Origin: CBDCCT01 sp965214995
Lineage (GTDB): Bacteria > Deinococcota > Deinococci > Deinococcales > Trueperaceae
NCBI GenBank assembly: GCA_965214995.1
Contig: CBDCCT010000002.1
Coordinates: 5,518,001-5,582,000 of the forward strand
Direction of reading: 5' to 3'
DNA: 64,000 bases
Positions 1 to 7,949 of the stretch are shown here, one piece after another. How positions within the stretch are numbered: position 1 is the stretch's first letter; each line of letters starts with the position of its first letter. The position numbers and the translations under genes were made by a program. The notes beneath the pieces were generated by a model that did no database searches, was not told the origin of the DNA, and saw nothing but the letters and a program-made list of their open reading frames with translations.

Positions 1-1112
1 AGCATAAAGGTGTTGACCTGGATGCCCGCGCGGCGGCAGGCACCGACTTCGCGCAAGGTCTCACCCAAAACCACGGGGTCCAAGCCGTAGGCGTTTTTGT
101 AGACGCGCCCGTTGGGCAAGGTGATGGCCGAGGGCTTGCCGTCGGTAATCATCACGATCTGCTTCATGTCCTTGTTTTGCCGCTTGAGGATTTTTTGGGC
201 CAGCCGCAAACCCTCGGCGGTGTTGGTGTGGTAGGGCCCCACCTGCGCCTGCGCGAGCTTTTCCAGAGGGATTTCCTCGGCGGAGTTGTGGAATAACACG
301 AACTTGATGGTGTCGCCGCGGTACTGCGTGCGAATGAGGTGCGCCAGCGCCAGGGCCACCTGTTTGGCGGGGGTAAAACGGTCTTCGCCGTAGAGAATCA
401 TCGAGTGCGAGCAGTCGAGCATCACCACCGTCGCCGCCGACGAGTTGTATTCGGCTTGCATCACTTCCAGGTCGCCGTAGTCGAGTGAGAGCTTGCCGCC
501 CTCGAAACCGTGACCCGCCGCGTTTTTGAACGTTTCCGAGACGTTTAGATTCATCGTGTCGCCGAACTCGTAGGGCTTGGACTCGGCGGTGGCCTCGACG
601 CCCGTGGTCTGAAACTTCGTTTCGTGCGCGCCGATGCTCGACTTGCCCGCGCCGCCCAACACGTCTCTAAGGGTGCGATAGCCCAAGAAGTCGATGGCCT
701 TGTTGGTGAGCTCGAATTTGACCTTGCCGGGGTCCCTATCGGGTCCCATGCCGCCGCCCTGGCCGGGCTGGTCGGGGTCGTTGCCCTCCTCGCCGCCCTG
801 GGGCTTCAAGTAGCCCTCGCGCTCGAGCCGTTGCGCCAACTCCTTGACCGTCTCGCCGAGCTCGGACTGCATCCAGTCCTCGGCGTTCATCGCGTTCTCG
901 ATCATCTCTTCGGAGACGAGTTCGTTGTTGATTAACGCCTCTGCGATGGCGTCGTAGAGGTCTTGCATTGTCTGCTGATAGTTGGGGTCGGGATCGTAAG
1001 GGTTACGCCCGAAGCCCGACTCGAGGATGCGGTCCTGGATCATCTTCATCAGTTCCGACATGTCCAGGTCGTCTAAGGTCGCTTCATATTTGCTATAGCG
1101 GGTAGTGGGCAT
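1..1112 (-). CDS. VWA-domain protein, CoxE/Mg-chelatase-like (3' end cut by window)
   Basis: The frame starts at ATG 1112 behind a strong AAGGAGG and runs off the left edge, so the C-terminus is missing. About 370 residues are visible. The N-terminal half is helical and charged, followed by a Gly/Asp/Pro-rich linker (PDQPGQGGG). A von Willebrand A domain follows, with the MIDAS motif DCSHS near residue 230 and a downstream MITDGKPSA segment supplying the later metal-binding Asp. The AAA+ ATPase gene lies 69 bp upstream on the same strand. VWA plus MoxR/ChlI-type ATPase pairs usually act together as metal-dependent chaperone or chelatase-like machines; the client here is unknown. Family is secure from the motifs; specific function is not. 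Confidence 0.88.
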   Translation of the reverse strand, partial: MPTTRYSKYEATLDDLDMSELMKMIQDRILESGFGRNPYDPDPNYQQTMQDLYDAIAEALINNELVSEEMIENAMNAEDWMQSELGETVKELAQRLEREGYLKPQGGEEGNDPDQPGQGGGMGPDRDPGKVKFELTNKAIDFLGYRTLRDVLGGAGKSSIGAHETKFQTTGVEATAESKPYEFGDTMNLNVSETFKNAAGHGFEGGKLSLDYGDLEVMQAEYNSSAATVVMLDCSHSMILYGEDRFTPAKQVALALAHLIRTQYRGDTIKFVLFHNSAEEIPLEKLAQAQVGPYHTNTAEGLRLAQKILKRQNKDMKQIVMITDGKPSAITLPNGRVYKNAYGLDPVVLGETLREVGACRRAGIQVNTFM

Positions 1113-1181
1113 AGGCCTCCTTACAGAAAGGGGCTGGAGTCAAAAGCCTTAACTTCCGACTCCCGGCCTGCGAACGCGCGA

Positions 1182-2615
1182 TTAGTTCCAACGTCGCCTG
1201 GTCACCTGGTTCATGTCGGGCTCGGCGGCGCTGTAGCCGCGCTCTTCGCTTCTCGCCACCTGCTTGCGGGCGTAGAGGCCCTCCAACACGAACTCGGCGG
1301 CGGCGGCTAGGTCGTCGGCGCCGCGGCCTTCAGCGAGCGCCTGCGCCGCGCCGCGCAAACCCGGCACCTTGAACAGAACTTCGGAAAGCTGTTCGGTACG
1401 AAGCGTGTCGGGGATTTTGAGCGAGTTGTCCGCCTCGAAGTAGTCCACCACGTCGCCCGTGTTGAGGTTCACGCCGCGACGCCCGAACACCTGGCCGATG
1501 GCGCGGCGCACGATGTCCTTGGCGACCGACTCGCCGCCTTTGAGTTCGCCTTCGTACTCGAGCTCCAACTTGCCCGTCACCGCCGAGAGCCCCGCGTAGA
1601 GGTCGGTCACGCGCACTATCGGAGTGCTTTCGCCGAGGGTGTAAGCGCGCCTTTCGGCGTTGGACACGACGTTTTCTAACAAAGAGATGGGCAAACGCTG
1701 CGAGACGCCGGAGTGCTTGTCTACACGTGAGTCGTCCCTCGCCTGAAACGCCACTTCCTCAACGATTTCAGCCACGTAAGAGGGGATTTTCACTTCGCCC
1801 TCGCGCTCCGCCCAGGCCTCTTGTTGCGTGATCGCCATACCCTCCTCGACCGTCGCGGGGTAGTGCGTGCGGATTTCGGAGCCGACGCGGTCCTTCAAGG
1901 GCGTGATGATCTTGCCGCGCGCCGTGTAGTCCTCGGGGTTGGCCGAAAACACGAGCATCACGTCGAGCTCGAGCCTAATGGGGTAGCCCTTAATCTGCAC
2001 GTCGCCCTCTTGCATGATGTTAAACAGAGCGACCTGCACCTTGCCGGACAAGTCGGGCAGTTCGTTCATCGCAAAGATGCCGCGGTTGGCTCTCGGCAGG
2101 AGGCCGTAGTGGACGCTCCTCGGGTCGCCCAACTGGGTGCCCAGCCGCGCCGCCTTGATGGGGTCGATGTCGCCGATGATGTCGGCCACCGTCACGTCGG
2201 GCGTGGCGAGCTTTTCGACGTAGCGCGCTTCACGGGGCAGCCAGTCGATGGGCGTGGCGTCGCCCTCTTCCGCCACCCTATGCACCGCCTCGGCGCTCAC
2301 GGGGTGGAAGGGGTCGTCGTTGAGTTCGCTTCCCGCGACGATGGGGATTTCGTCGTCCAAAAGCTCGGTGAGCTGACGCAAAATCCGTGTTTTAGCCTGA
2401 CCCCGAAGGCCCAGCAGGATAAAGTTATGGCGGCTCAGCACCGCGTTGACGATCTGCGGCGTGACGCTTCCCTCATAGCCGACAATGCCCGGAAAGATGG
2501 GGCGGTTTTCTCTGAGGCGGCAAATAAGGTTGTCGCGGAGTTCTTGTTTAACGCTGCGTCCCGCCTTGTTGGCCCAGGCGGTGGCGCGTAAATCACCCAG
2601 TGTGGTTGCTTTCAT
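1182..2615 (-). CDS. AAA+ ATPase, MoxR/Mg-chelatase ChlI-like
   Basis: This is a 477-residue ATPase starting at ATG 2615 (GGAGAAGG just upstream). The P-loop is GLRGQAKT at residues 69-76, with Ala where the canonical Walker A has Gly. The Walker B-like segment is GIFAMNELPDL, with Asn before the Glu. Sensor 1 is VFSANPEDY and sensor 2 lies in GVSQRLPISL. This layout matches the sigma54-interaction/Mg-chelatase subfamily that is paired with VWA proteins. The VWA gene follows 69 bp downstream on the same strand, so the two probably form a complex. It is likely cytoplasmic. No substrate can be inferred, and no chlorophyll or cobalamin chelatase genes are nearby. Confidence 0.88.
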   Translation of the reverse strand: MKATTLGDLRATAWANKAGRSVKQELRDNLICRLRENRPIFPGIVGYEGSVTPQIVNAVLSRHNFILLGLRGQAKTRILRQLTELLDDEIPIVAGSELNDDPFHPVSAEAVHRVAEEGDATPIDWLPREARYVEKLATPDVTVADIIGDIDPIKAARLGTQLGDPRSVHYGLLPRANRGIFAMNELPDLSGKVQVALFNIMQEGDVQIKGYPIRLELDVMLVFSANPEDYTARGKIITPLKDRVGSEIRTHYPATVEEGMAITQQEAWAEREGEVKIPSYVAEIVEEVAFQARDDSRVDKHSGVSQRLPISLLENVVSNAERRAYTLGESTPIVRVTDLYAGLSAVTGKLELEYEGELKGGESVAKDIVRRAIGQVFGRRGVNLNTGDVVDYFEADNSLKIPDTLRTEQLSEVLFKVPGLRGAAQALAEGRGADDLAAAAEFVLEGLYARKQVARSEERGYSAAEPDMNQVTRRRWN

Positions 2616-3038
2616 CCTTCTCCTTCATGTGCGGTGAAGCTTATGTGAGAGGCGGGAATAAAGTAGGACGTATGCCTCCTATGGTAGCACCAACGGATGC
2701 GAAAGTTATGTGTTGGGGCGCTGCATTTTTGCGGCAGGGGCTGACCCGCTACGTTCAGCGCAACTTCATAAAGCGTTGGGAAGCCTCGAAAATAGCGCCA
2801 GAGGATGAGCGGGCCTTTTTCATCATGGCGTTTGCTTGTACGCCCGAATTCGGCTTTCTCGAGCACCCGCACAGCCCAGAGTCACTTTTACCTGTACGTT
2901 AGCCGTAACAAGGATGTCGCCATCCAAAAGTGCGACCCCGTGTAGGGGGCACGGGGTCACGAGAGAGGAGATGGTGGAGGGGTGGACCCTCCCCGTCTAG
3001 CCCGAGGGCTAAACTGAGACAAGTCTATACACTCGAAT

Positions 3039-3057
3039 CTTACAAATTTCTTACAAA
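3039..3057 (+). promoter_or_regulatory. 11-bp-phased direct repeat CTTACAAA x2
   Basis: CTTACAAA occurs at 3039-3046 and again at 3050-3057, exactly one helical turn apart and on the same face. Repeats of a TTACA-type hexamer with a 5-nt spacer are the usual binding layout of OmpR/PhoB-family regulators. It lies about 190 bp upstream of the cinA start. A binding role is inference. Confidence 0.35.
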
Positions 3058-3197
3058 CCCTCAAAAGGTCTTGGGGAAATCTTCACTGTTTGCCGTTTGC
3101 CTAAAGATGGGTGCGGTGGGCTGAAAAACTGTGTCAGCAGATGTGACTTACTCACGGCTCACGCCGGGTTGTATGCTGGCGGCTATGGCCCAATCTT

Positions 3198-3225
3198 TTG
3201 TAAACTTTTGCAAAAAGCTTGTAAA
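3198..3225 (-). promoter_or_regulatory. Three phased TTTACAA/TTTGCAA repeats before cinA
   Basis: Read on the minus strand this holds TTTACAA, TTTGCAA and TTTACAA at 10- and 11-bp steps (ending at plus positions 3225, 3214 and 3204). It sits directly before the cinA ribosome-binding site, where a promoter or operator is expected. The repeat unit resembles those at 3039-3057 and 19569-19596. Confidence 0.35.
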
Positions 3226-3243
3226 ACAACCCGGAGAAACGCG

Positions 3244-4485
3244 GTGATAGCGGAACTTTTGAGCGTCGGCACCGAGCTGTTGCTCGGCGAAATTGTGGAC
3301 ACCAACTCCGCCTGGCTGGCGCAGGACCTAGCGCGGCGCGGCGTGGACGTGTACTGGTCGCAGCGCGTGGGCGACAACCGCAAGCGGCTAAAGCGCGCGG
3401 TTGAGGAAGCGCTTTCACGGAGCGACCTGCTCATCATGTGCGGAGGTCTGGGCCCTACCGACGACGACATGAGCCGGGAAGCCGTCGCCGAGACTTTAGG
3501 AGAAACGCCGGAGGTGGACGCGGAACTCGAGAAGGACCTGCGCGCCCGCTTCGCCTCCTTTTCGGCGCGGATGCCCGAACGCAACCTCAAACAGGCTTGG
3601 CTCATCCCTTCCGCCGAGGCGCTCCCCAACCCGCTCGGCACCGCGCCGGGCTGGTTGGTGCGGACGCGGCGCGAGGGGCAAGAAAAGCTTGTTGTGGCGC
3701 TCCCCGGCCCGCCGCGCGAACTCAAGAGGATGTGGCTGGAGGAGGCGGTGCGGAGGCTCGAGCTCCCCCCCGCCGCCCTCTTCACCCGCACCTTTAAAAC
3801 GCACGGCGTCGGCGAGTCGGGCGTGGCCGAGCGCTTAGGCGAGCTCACCTTAGCCGCCAACCCGAGCGTCGCCACCTACGCCAAGCGCGACGGCGTCCAC
3901 GTGCGCGTGGCCGCCAAGGCGGACACGCTGGCGGCGGCGGAGGGGATGGCGGAGGAAGCGTTGGGACGCGTCGGGGAGGCGCTTCAAGGTTTTGTTTGGG
4001 GCTTTGACGGCGACGAACTGCCGGAGGTGATTCGGCGGCGTCTCCAATCAAAAGGGGCGAACGTCGCCGTGATGGAAACCGCGACGGGCGGCGGGCTCAT
4101 CCAGAGTTTGAGCGTAGGGAACGCGTCCTCGCCTCCCCCCGGCGGCGTGGTAGCATTGGGTGCGCGGATACAGGCAGCCTTTGGCGTGCCCGAGCCTCTT
4201 CTCAACGCCCACCCCGCCGTCTCACCGGATGTCGCGCTCGCAATGGCTGAAGCCGCCGCGCGGCTGTTTGGAGCGGATTACGGTCTCGCTACGACCGAGG
4301 TGACGGGTGAGGTGGCGGGGTTGGGGGATGGGTCGCAAGAGGCTTATGTAGCCGTTTTCGGCCCCGACATCAGCCCTGAGGGCGCGGTCAAGAAGCTTAG
4401 GTTGCCGGCGCTCGAGCCCGACTGGGTCAGGGAAAGGCTGACCTACACGGCCCTAGCCTTTTTCTGGCAACAGCTCCACACCTAA
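3244..4485 (+). CDS. cinA: CinA family protein with diverged nicotinamide-nucleotide amidase domain
   Basis: Start GTG 3244 follows GGAG by 9 nt and gives the family N-terminus VIAELLSVGTELLLGEIVDT; the frame stays open further upstream but that part is unlike CinA. Length is 413 residues. The MoCF-like domain (about 1-170) has CGGLGPTDDDMS; this domain is linked to ADP-ribose/NAD-derived pyrophosphatase activity in Thermus CinA. The C-terminal PncC-like domain is degenerate. The usual ESxTGG motif reads ETATGG (residues 278-283), so the conserved Ser is Thr, and the GIAGPxGG loop is not recognisable. The gene lies upstream of recA as in Deinococcus and Thermus, but no ligT gene separates them. 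The deamidase half may be inactive or altered. Confidence 0.9.
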   Translation: MIAELLSVGTELLLGEIVDTNSAWLAQDLARRGVDVYWSQRVGDNRKRLKRAVEEALSRSDLLIMCGGLGPTDDDMSREAVAETLGETPEVDAELEKDLRARFASFSARMPERNLKQAWLIPSAEALPNPLGTAPGWLVRTRREGQEKLVVALPGPPRELKRMWLEEAVRRLELPPAALFTRTFKTHGVGESGVAERLGELTLAANPSVATYAKRDGVHVRVAAKADTLAAAEGMAEEALGRVGEALQGFVWGFDGDELPEVIRRRLQSKGANVAVMETATGGGLIQSLSVGNASSPPPGGVVALGARIQAAFGVPEPLLNAHPAVSPDVALAMAEAAARLFGADYGLATTEVTGEVAGLGDGSQEAYVAVFGPDISPEGAVKKLRLPALEPDWVRERLTYTALAFFWQQLHT

Positions 4486-4561
4486 CGCGGCGGCTCGGTG
4501 TGATGCAGCATGATAACCCGACACCGCGCGTTGGAACACACAAATGAATAGCAACGAGGAC

Positions 4562-4580
4562 TTATGTGATTGATTATGTA
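4562..4580 (+). promoter_or_regulatory. RDRM-like half element upstream of recA
   Basis: TTATGTGATTGA at 4562-4573 matches 11 of the first 12 positions of the Deinococcus radiation/desiccation response motif (TTATGTCATTGACATAA, bound by DdrO). The right half-site CATAA is not conserved; the sequence continues TTATGTA. It sits 60-80 bp before recA, the classic place for this motif. It may be a degenerate site or chance. Confidence 0.25.
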
Positions 4581-4594
4581 GCTTCACCACTCCA

Positions 4595-4613
4595 GCACCC
4601 CGGTCGAGGGTGC
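4595..4613 (+). other. Stem-loop in the cinA-recA spacer
   Basis: GCACCC (4595-4600) pairs with GGGTGC (4608-4613) across a 7-nt loop, followed by CTTTG. The T-run is too short for a strong terminator. It lies 28 nt before the recA ATG and could be a weak attenuator or the end of the cinA message. Confidence 0.35.
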
Positions 4614-4640
4614 CTTTGTAAGAACCTTTAAAGGAGAAGC

Positions 4641-5699
4641 ATGGACGAACAACGAAGAAAATCCTTAAACACGACGCTCCTGCAGATCGAGAAACAGTAC
4701 GGCAAGGGAGCCATCATGCGCTTAGGCGAAGACGCCACCCTCTTGTCTCAGGGCGTCATCTCCACGGGCAGCATGTCGGTCGACTTAGCGCTCGGCGTGG
4801 GCGGCGTGCCCAGAGGCCGGGTGGTGGAAATCTACGGCCCCGAGTCGGGCGGCAAGACTACTTTGAGCCTCCACATCGTCGCCGAGGCGCAGGCCAAGGG
4901 CGGCGTGGCCGCCTTTGTCGACGCCGAACATGCCTTGGACCCCCAGTACGCCAAGGCTTTGGGGGTGGACATCGACAACCTGCTCGTGTCCCAGCCCGAC
5001 ACGGGCGAGCAGGCCCTGGAGATTACCGAGCTTTTGGTCCGCAGCGGCGCGGTCGACGTGATTGTGGTGGACTCGGTGGCGGCATTGGTCCCCAGGGCCG
5101 AGATAGAGGGCGAGATGGGCGACTCCCACGTAGGCTTGCAGGCCAGGCTGATGAGCCAAGCCTTAAGGAAGCTTACCGGCATCCTGAGCAAGAGCCACAC
5201 CACCGCCATATTCATCAACCAGATAAGGGAAAAGATTGGCGTCTTGTACGGCAACCCCGAGACCACCCCCGGGGGCAGGGCCTTGAAGTTCTACGCGTCT
5301 GTAAGGATGGAAGTGAGGCGCAAAGGCGACGTGAAGTCGGGGGTGGACAAGGTCGGCAACCGCACGCGCGTCAAGGTCACCAAGAACAAGGTCGCGCCGC
5401 CTTTTAAGGAAGCCGAAGTGGAGATCATGTTCGGGCGGGGGATTGACAAGCTGGGTGACTTAATCAACATCGCCTCTGACCTAGACATCATCCAGAAGTC
5501 GGGCTCGTGGTTTGGCTATGGCGAGACGCGGCTGGGGCAGGGCAAGGAGAAAGCGGCGAGCTTCTTGAGCGAGAACCCTCAGCTGATTGAGCAGATAAAG
5601 CAGCAGGTTGTTGCCGCCATCCAGGGGGAGCCCGCGGGGTATAAGGGCAAAGTGGGCGCGGGGGACGGCGTAGACGATGAGGACGGCGGTGAGGAATGA
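4641..5699 (+). CDS. recA: Recombinase RecA
   Basis: This 352-residue protein starts at ATG 4641 after AAAGGAG. It binds ssDNA and ATP, drives strand exchange, and stimulates LexA-type autocleavage. Walker A is GPESGGKT (residues 66-73). The Walker B strand is VDVIVVDSVAALVPRAEIEG, and the loop L2 region INQIREKIGVLYGNPETTPGG is intact. The C-terminus is short and acidic (GDGVDDEDGGEE), as in most RecA proteins. Length and all motifs are normal. The stop overlaps the rny start (ATGA), so the two are translationally coupled. A RDRM-like half element and a hairpin precede it, hinting at damage-responsive control. Confidence 0.98.
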   Translation: MDEQRRKSLNTTLLQIEKQYGKGAIMRLGEDATLLSQGVISTGSMSVDLALGVGGVPRGRVVEIYGPESGGKTTLSLHIVAEAQAKGGVAAFVDAEHALDPQYAKALGVDIDNLLVSQPDTGEQALEITELLVRSGAVDVIVVDSVAALVPRAEIEGEMGDSHVGLQARLMSQALRKLTGILSKSHTTAIFINQIREKIGVLYGNPETTPGGRALKFYASVRMEVRRKGDVKSGVDKVGNRTRVKVTKNKVAPPFKEAEVEIMFGRGIDKLGDLINIASDLDIIQKSGSWFGYGETRLGQGKEKAASFLSENPQLIEQIKQQVVAAIQGEPAGYKGKVGAGDGVDDEDGGEE

Positions 5700-7366
5700 A
5701 CTGGCCCTTGCTGGTGCTGGACCTCCTCTTGGGTCTGGCGATCGGCGTAGCGGTGGGTTTTGCGTTTCGCCGACGCCGCGACCAGGAGGTGTTGGAACAC
5801 GCCCATGCCGACGCCGACACCCTACGCCGCCGCGCCGACGAGGAAGCCAAGGGCACCCTGCAGCGGGCGGAAGCGGAGGCCAGGGACCTCGTCTTAACCG
5901 AGCGGACTCGTCTGGAAGATGAGTTAAGGACCATGCGCGCGGGGCTCGAGGCCGAACTGGGCCGCACGCGCTCGAGCCTCGAAGCCGAGTTCGCCCGGTC
6001 CCGCGAACTCCTAGACAGAGACCGCCAAGACCTGCGCGACGCCCGCGAGACGCTCCGCCGCGACCGCGAAAAGGCCGAGGCGCTGGAAGACCGCCTCAAC
6101 CGCCGCGGCGAGCAGCAGGACGCGCGCGCGCTAAAACTTGACGAGCTCGAAGAGCGTCTGGACGCGCGCGCCGACGCGCTGGACGAGCGGGAAAAAGAAC
6201 TTGATGAACGGGCCGCAGACATCGAGCGCCGGCTCTTTGAGGTCGCGCAGCTTACCCGCGAGGGGGCCGTTGACATCATCCTCACCCGGCTCGACCGGGA
6301 GTTGGAACGCGAAAAGGCGGTGCGCATCCGCAATGAAATGGACAAGGCCGACGCCGAGGCCAAACGCAAAGCTTTCAATATCATCGCGCAGGCTATCCAG
6401 CGCAGCGCCTCCGAGGTCTCGGCGGCCATCAGCGTGTCGGTGGTGCCCATCCCCTCCGACGCGATGAAGGGCCGCATCATCGGGCGCGAGGGGCGCAACA
6501 TCCGCGCCTTTGAGGCGCTCACAGGCGTGGACTTAATTATCGACGACACCCCCGAGGCGGTGCTTCTGTCAAGCTTCAACCCCATCCGCCGCGAGGTCGC
6601 CAAACTCGCGCTCTCTGAGCTCGTCTCAGACGGCCGCATCCACCCCGCGCGCATCGAAGAAACGGTGCAAAAGGCGCAGAGCGAGATGCAAAACTACATC
6701 AAAGACCGGGGCGAGGAGGCCGCGCTGGAGGCCAATGTGGTCGGGCTCAAGCCCGGCATGGTGCAACTTCTGGGCCGGATGCACTTCCGCACCTCCTACG
6801 GCCAGAACGTCCTCAAGCACTCCGTGCAGGTCGCGCACATGACGGGCATCATCGCCGCCGAATTGGGCATGGACGAATCGTTGGCGCGCCGCGCCGGGCT
6901 CCTGCACGACATCGGCAAGTCTATAGACCGTGAAATTGAAGGCACCCACACCGAAATCGGCGCGAACTTGGGCCGCCGCTTTGGCGAGCCCGACGCGGTC
7001 ATCGACGCCATCGCCCACCACCACGACCTAGACTTGGCCGAAACCCTCTACCCGGTCCTGGTTCAGGCCGCCGACGCGGTGAGCGCCGCGCGTCCCGGTG
7101 CCCGCCGCGAAACGTTGGAGAGTTATCTCAAGCGTTTAGAGGGCTTAGAAACCATCGCCACCAGTTTTCCCGGCGTCGAAAAGTCCTACGCCATCCAGGC
7201 GGGCCGCGAAATCCGCATCATCGTCGAGCCCGAAAAAGTGGACGACGCCTCGGCGGTTCTGTTGGCCCGCGACGTTGCCAACCGCATCGAGCAGGACATG
7301 GAGTATCCGGGGCAGGTGCAGGTGACGGTGGTAAGGGAGTCGCGGGCGGTTGAGTACGCGAGGTAA
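5696..7366 (+). CDS. rny: Ribonuclease Y
   Basis: This 556-residue membrane-anchored endoribonuclease initiates mRNA decay. ATG 5696 overlaps the recA stop by 4 nt (ATGA) and follows GAGGA. There is one N-terminal membrane segment (about residues 4-24), then a long Arg/Glu/Ala-rich coiled coil (about 30-240). A KH domain follows, with IIGREGRNIRAFE and the family segment GVDLIIDDTPEAV. The HD domain (about 370-465) contains the catalytic LLHDIGK and AIAHHHD. The order TM-coiled coil-KH-HD is diagnostic. The coiled coil makes it slightly longer than the Bacillus protein. The gene is followed by a clear terminator, so cinA/recA/rny form the transcription block here. Confidence 0.97.
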   Translation: MNWPLLVLDLLLGLAIGVAVGFAFRRRRDQEVLEHAHADADTLRRRADEEAKGTLQRAEAEARDLVLTERTRLEDELRTMRAGLEAELGRTRSSLEAEFARSRELLDRDRQDLRDARETLRRDREKAEALEDRLNRRGEQQDARALKLDELEERLDARADALDEREKELDERAADIERRLFEVAQLTREGAVDIILTRLDRELEREKAVRIRNEMDKADAEAKRKAFNIIAQAIQRSASEVSAAISVSVVPIPSDAMKGRIIGREGRNIRAFEALTGVDLIIDDTPEAVLLSSFNPIRREVAKLALSELVSDGRIHPARIEETVQKAQSEMQNYIKDRGEEAALEANVVGLKPGMVQLLGRMHFRTSYGQNVLKHSVQVAHMTGIIAAELGMDESLARRAGLLHDIGKSIDREIEGTHTEIGANLGRRFGEPDAVIDAIAHHHDLDLAETLYPVLVQAADAVSAARPGARRETLESYLKRLEGLETIATSFPGVEKSYAIQAGREIRIIVEPEKVDDASAVLLARDVANRIEQDMEYPGQVQVTVVRESRAVEYAR

Positions 7367-7386
7367 AAAGTGAAGAACGCGTTCTA

Positions 7387-7413
7387 GGGGAGCACTTTTG
7401 GTGCTCCCCTTTG
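7387..7413 (+). terminator. Rho-independent terminator after rny
   Basis: GGGGAGCAC (7387-7395), a 5-nt loop TTTTG and GTGCTCCCC (7401-7409) form a perfect 9-bp stem followed by TTTG. It lies 21 nt after the rny stop. The T-run is short but the stem is strong. Confidence 0.85.
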
Positions 7414-7638
7414 CGTTGTTAAGGATTACAGTTCTCTTTAGCGCCTAATGACAGCGTAAAAGGTCATATGAAAAGGCTACGGCGGTCCGAACGTCGAGGG
7501 GCAGCTCGAGGCAACCGAAAAATCCAAAGGGCATCCCCTGAAAATTGCTCCCTGAAAGCGCCGCGATTGTCTGCGAGGTATTCATAAGGGAAAGGTGCGT
7601 GGTAAACGTCACAAAGTCAAATTTGCATGTAACTTCCA

Positions 7639-7691
7639 CCCCCCTGTCAGTAGAGGGGGGGTGAGGCTGTGAACGGTTCACAGTGCCCCCC
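7639..7691. repeat. Nested, mutually exclusive inverted repeats
   Basis: CCCCCC (7639-7644) can pair with GGGGGG (7655-7660). The same G-run can instead pair with CCCCCC (7686-7691), enclosing a perfect palindrome CTGTGAAC-G-GTTCACAG (7667-7683). No gene overlaps. The rest of 7414-7740 shows nothing else recognisable. It could be an operator, a structured RNA or a mobile-element relic; function unknown. Confidence 0.5.
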
Positions 7692-7740
7692 AAATCGGGG
7701 CGTCTGAAAACCCTGTAGGTGCCTTTAAGGTGCCACTAGC

Positions 7741-7776
7741 TAAAGAAAAGACCAGAATGCCGGTTAAGCATTCTGG
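7741..7776 (-). terminator. Rho-independent terminator of tRNA-Ala
   Basis: On the minus strand CCAGAATGC, a 7-nt loop and GCATTCTGG form a 9-bp stem (plus positions 7776-7752) followed by TCTTTTCTTT. It begins 30 nt after the tRNA 3' end, in the right orientation to end that transcript. Confidence 0.85.
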
Positions 7777-7805
7777 CTTCTTGCGTGCAGCACGCTTCTT
7801 CTCTG

Positions 7806-7881
7806 TGGTGGAGCCTATCAGACTCGAACTGATGACCCCCTGCTTGCAAAGCAGGTGCTCTCCCAACTGAGCTAAGGCCCC
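7806..7881 (-). tRNA. tRNA-Ala (anticodon TGC)
   Basis: This is a 76-nt cloverleaf on the minus strand. The acceptor stem is GGGGCCT/AGGCTCC with discriminator A and an encoded CCA. The D-arm is TAGCTCAGTTGGGAGAGC. The anticodon arm is CCTGCTTTGCAAGCAGG with anticodon TGC. The T-arm carries TTCGAGTC. All stems pair. It reads GCN alanine codons. It is a single-gene transcript with its own terminator just downstream, next to a decayed IS1 copy. Confidence 0.97.
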
Positions 7882-7949
7882 GTAAGCAAAACGATGATAT
7901 GAGCTTTTGGAGCGTATGTCAAGGTAAAACGCGACGCCGGTAGAGCTAA

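Larger units (their letters stand above)
2616..3243. other. Non-coding region upstream of cinA with tandem hairpins
   Basis: No convincing gene lies in these 628 bp; the open frames present have no family resemblance and poor start signals. The stretch holds three consecutive stem-loops. The first is GACCCCGTG (2934-2942) with CACGGGGTC (2950-2958). The second is GGAGGG (2976-2981) with CCCTCC (2987-2992). The third is TAGCCC/GGGCTA separated by two bases near 3000-3013. Downstream are phased direct repeats at 3039-3057 and 3198-3225, listed separately. The region separates divergent transcripts (AAA+ ATPase leftward, cinA rightward) and must contain both promoters. Confidence 0.6.

Noticed and set aside
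2612..2902. Open frames on both strands upstream of the AAA+ gene
   Set aside because: Composition is unlike neighbouring proteins, starts lack ribosome-binding sites, and the two frames overlap on opposite strands. The region is better read as non-coding.
3097..3243. Longer N-terminus for CinA
   Set aside because: The extra residues are not CinA-like, and GTG 3244 has GGAG spacing and the family N-terminus.
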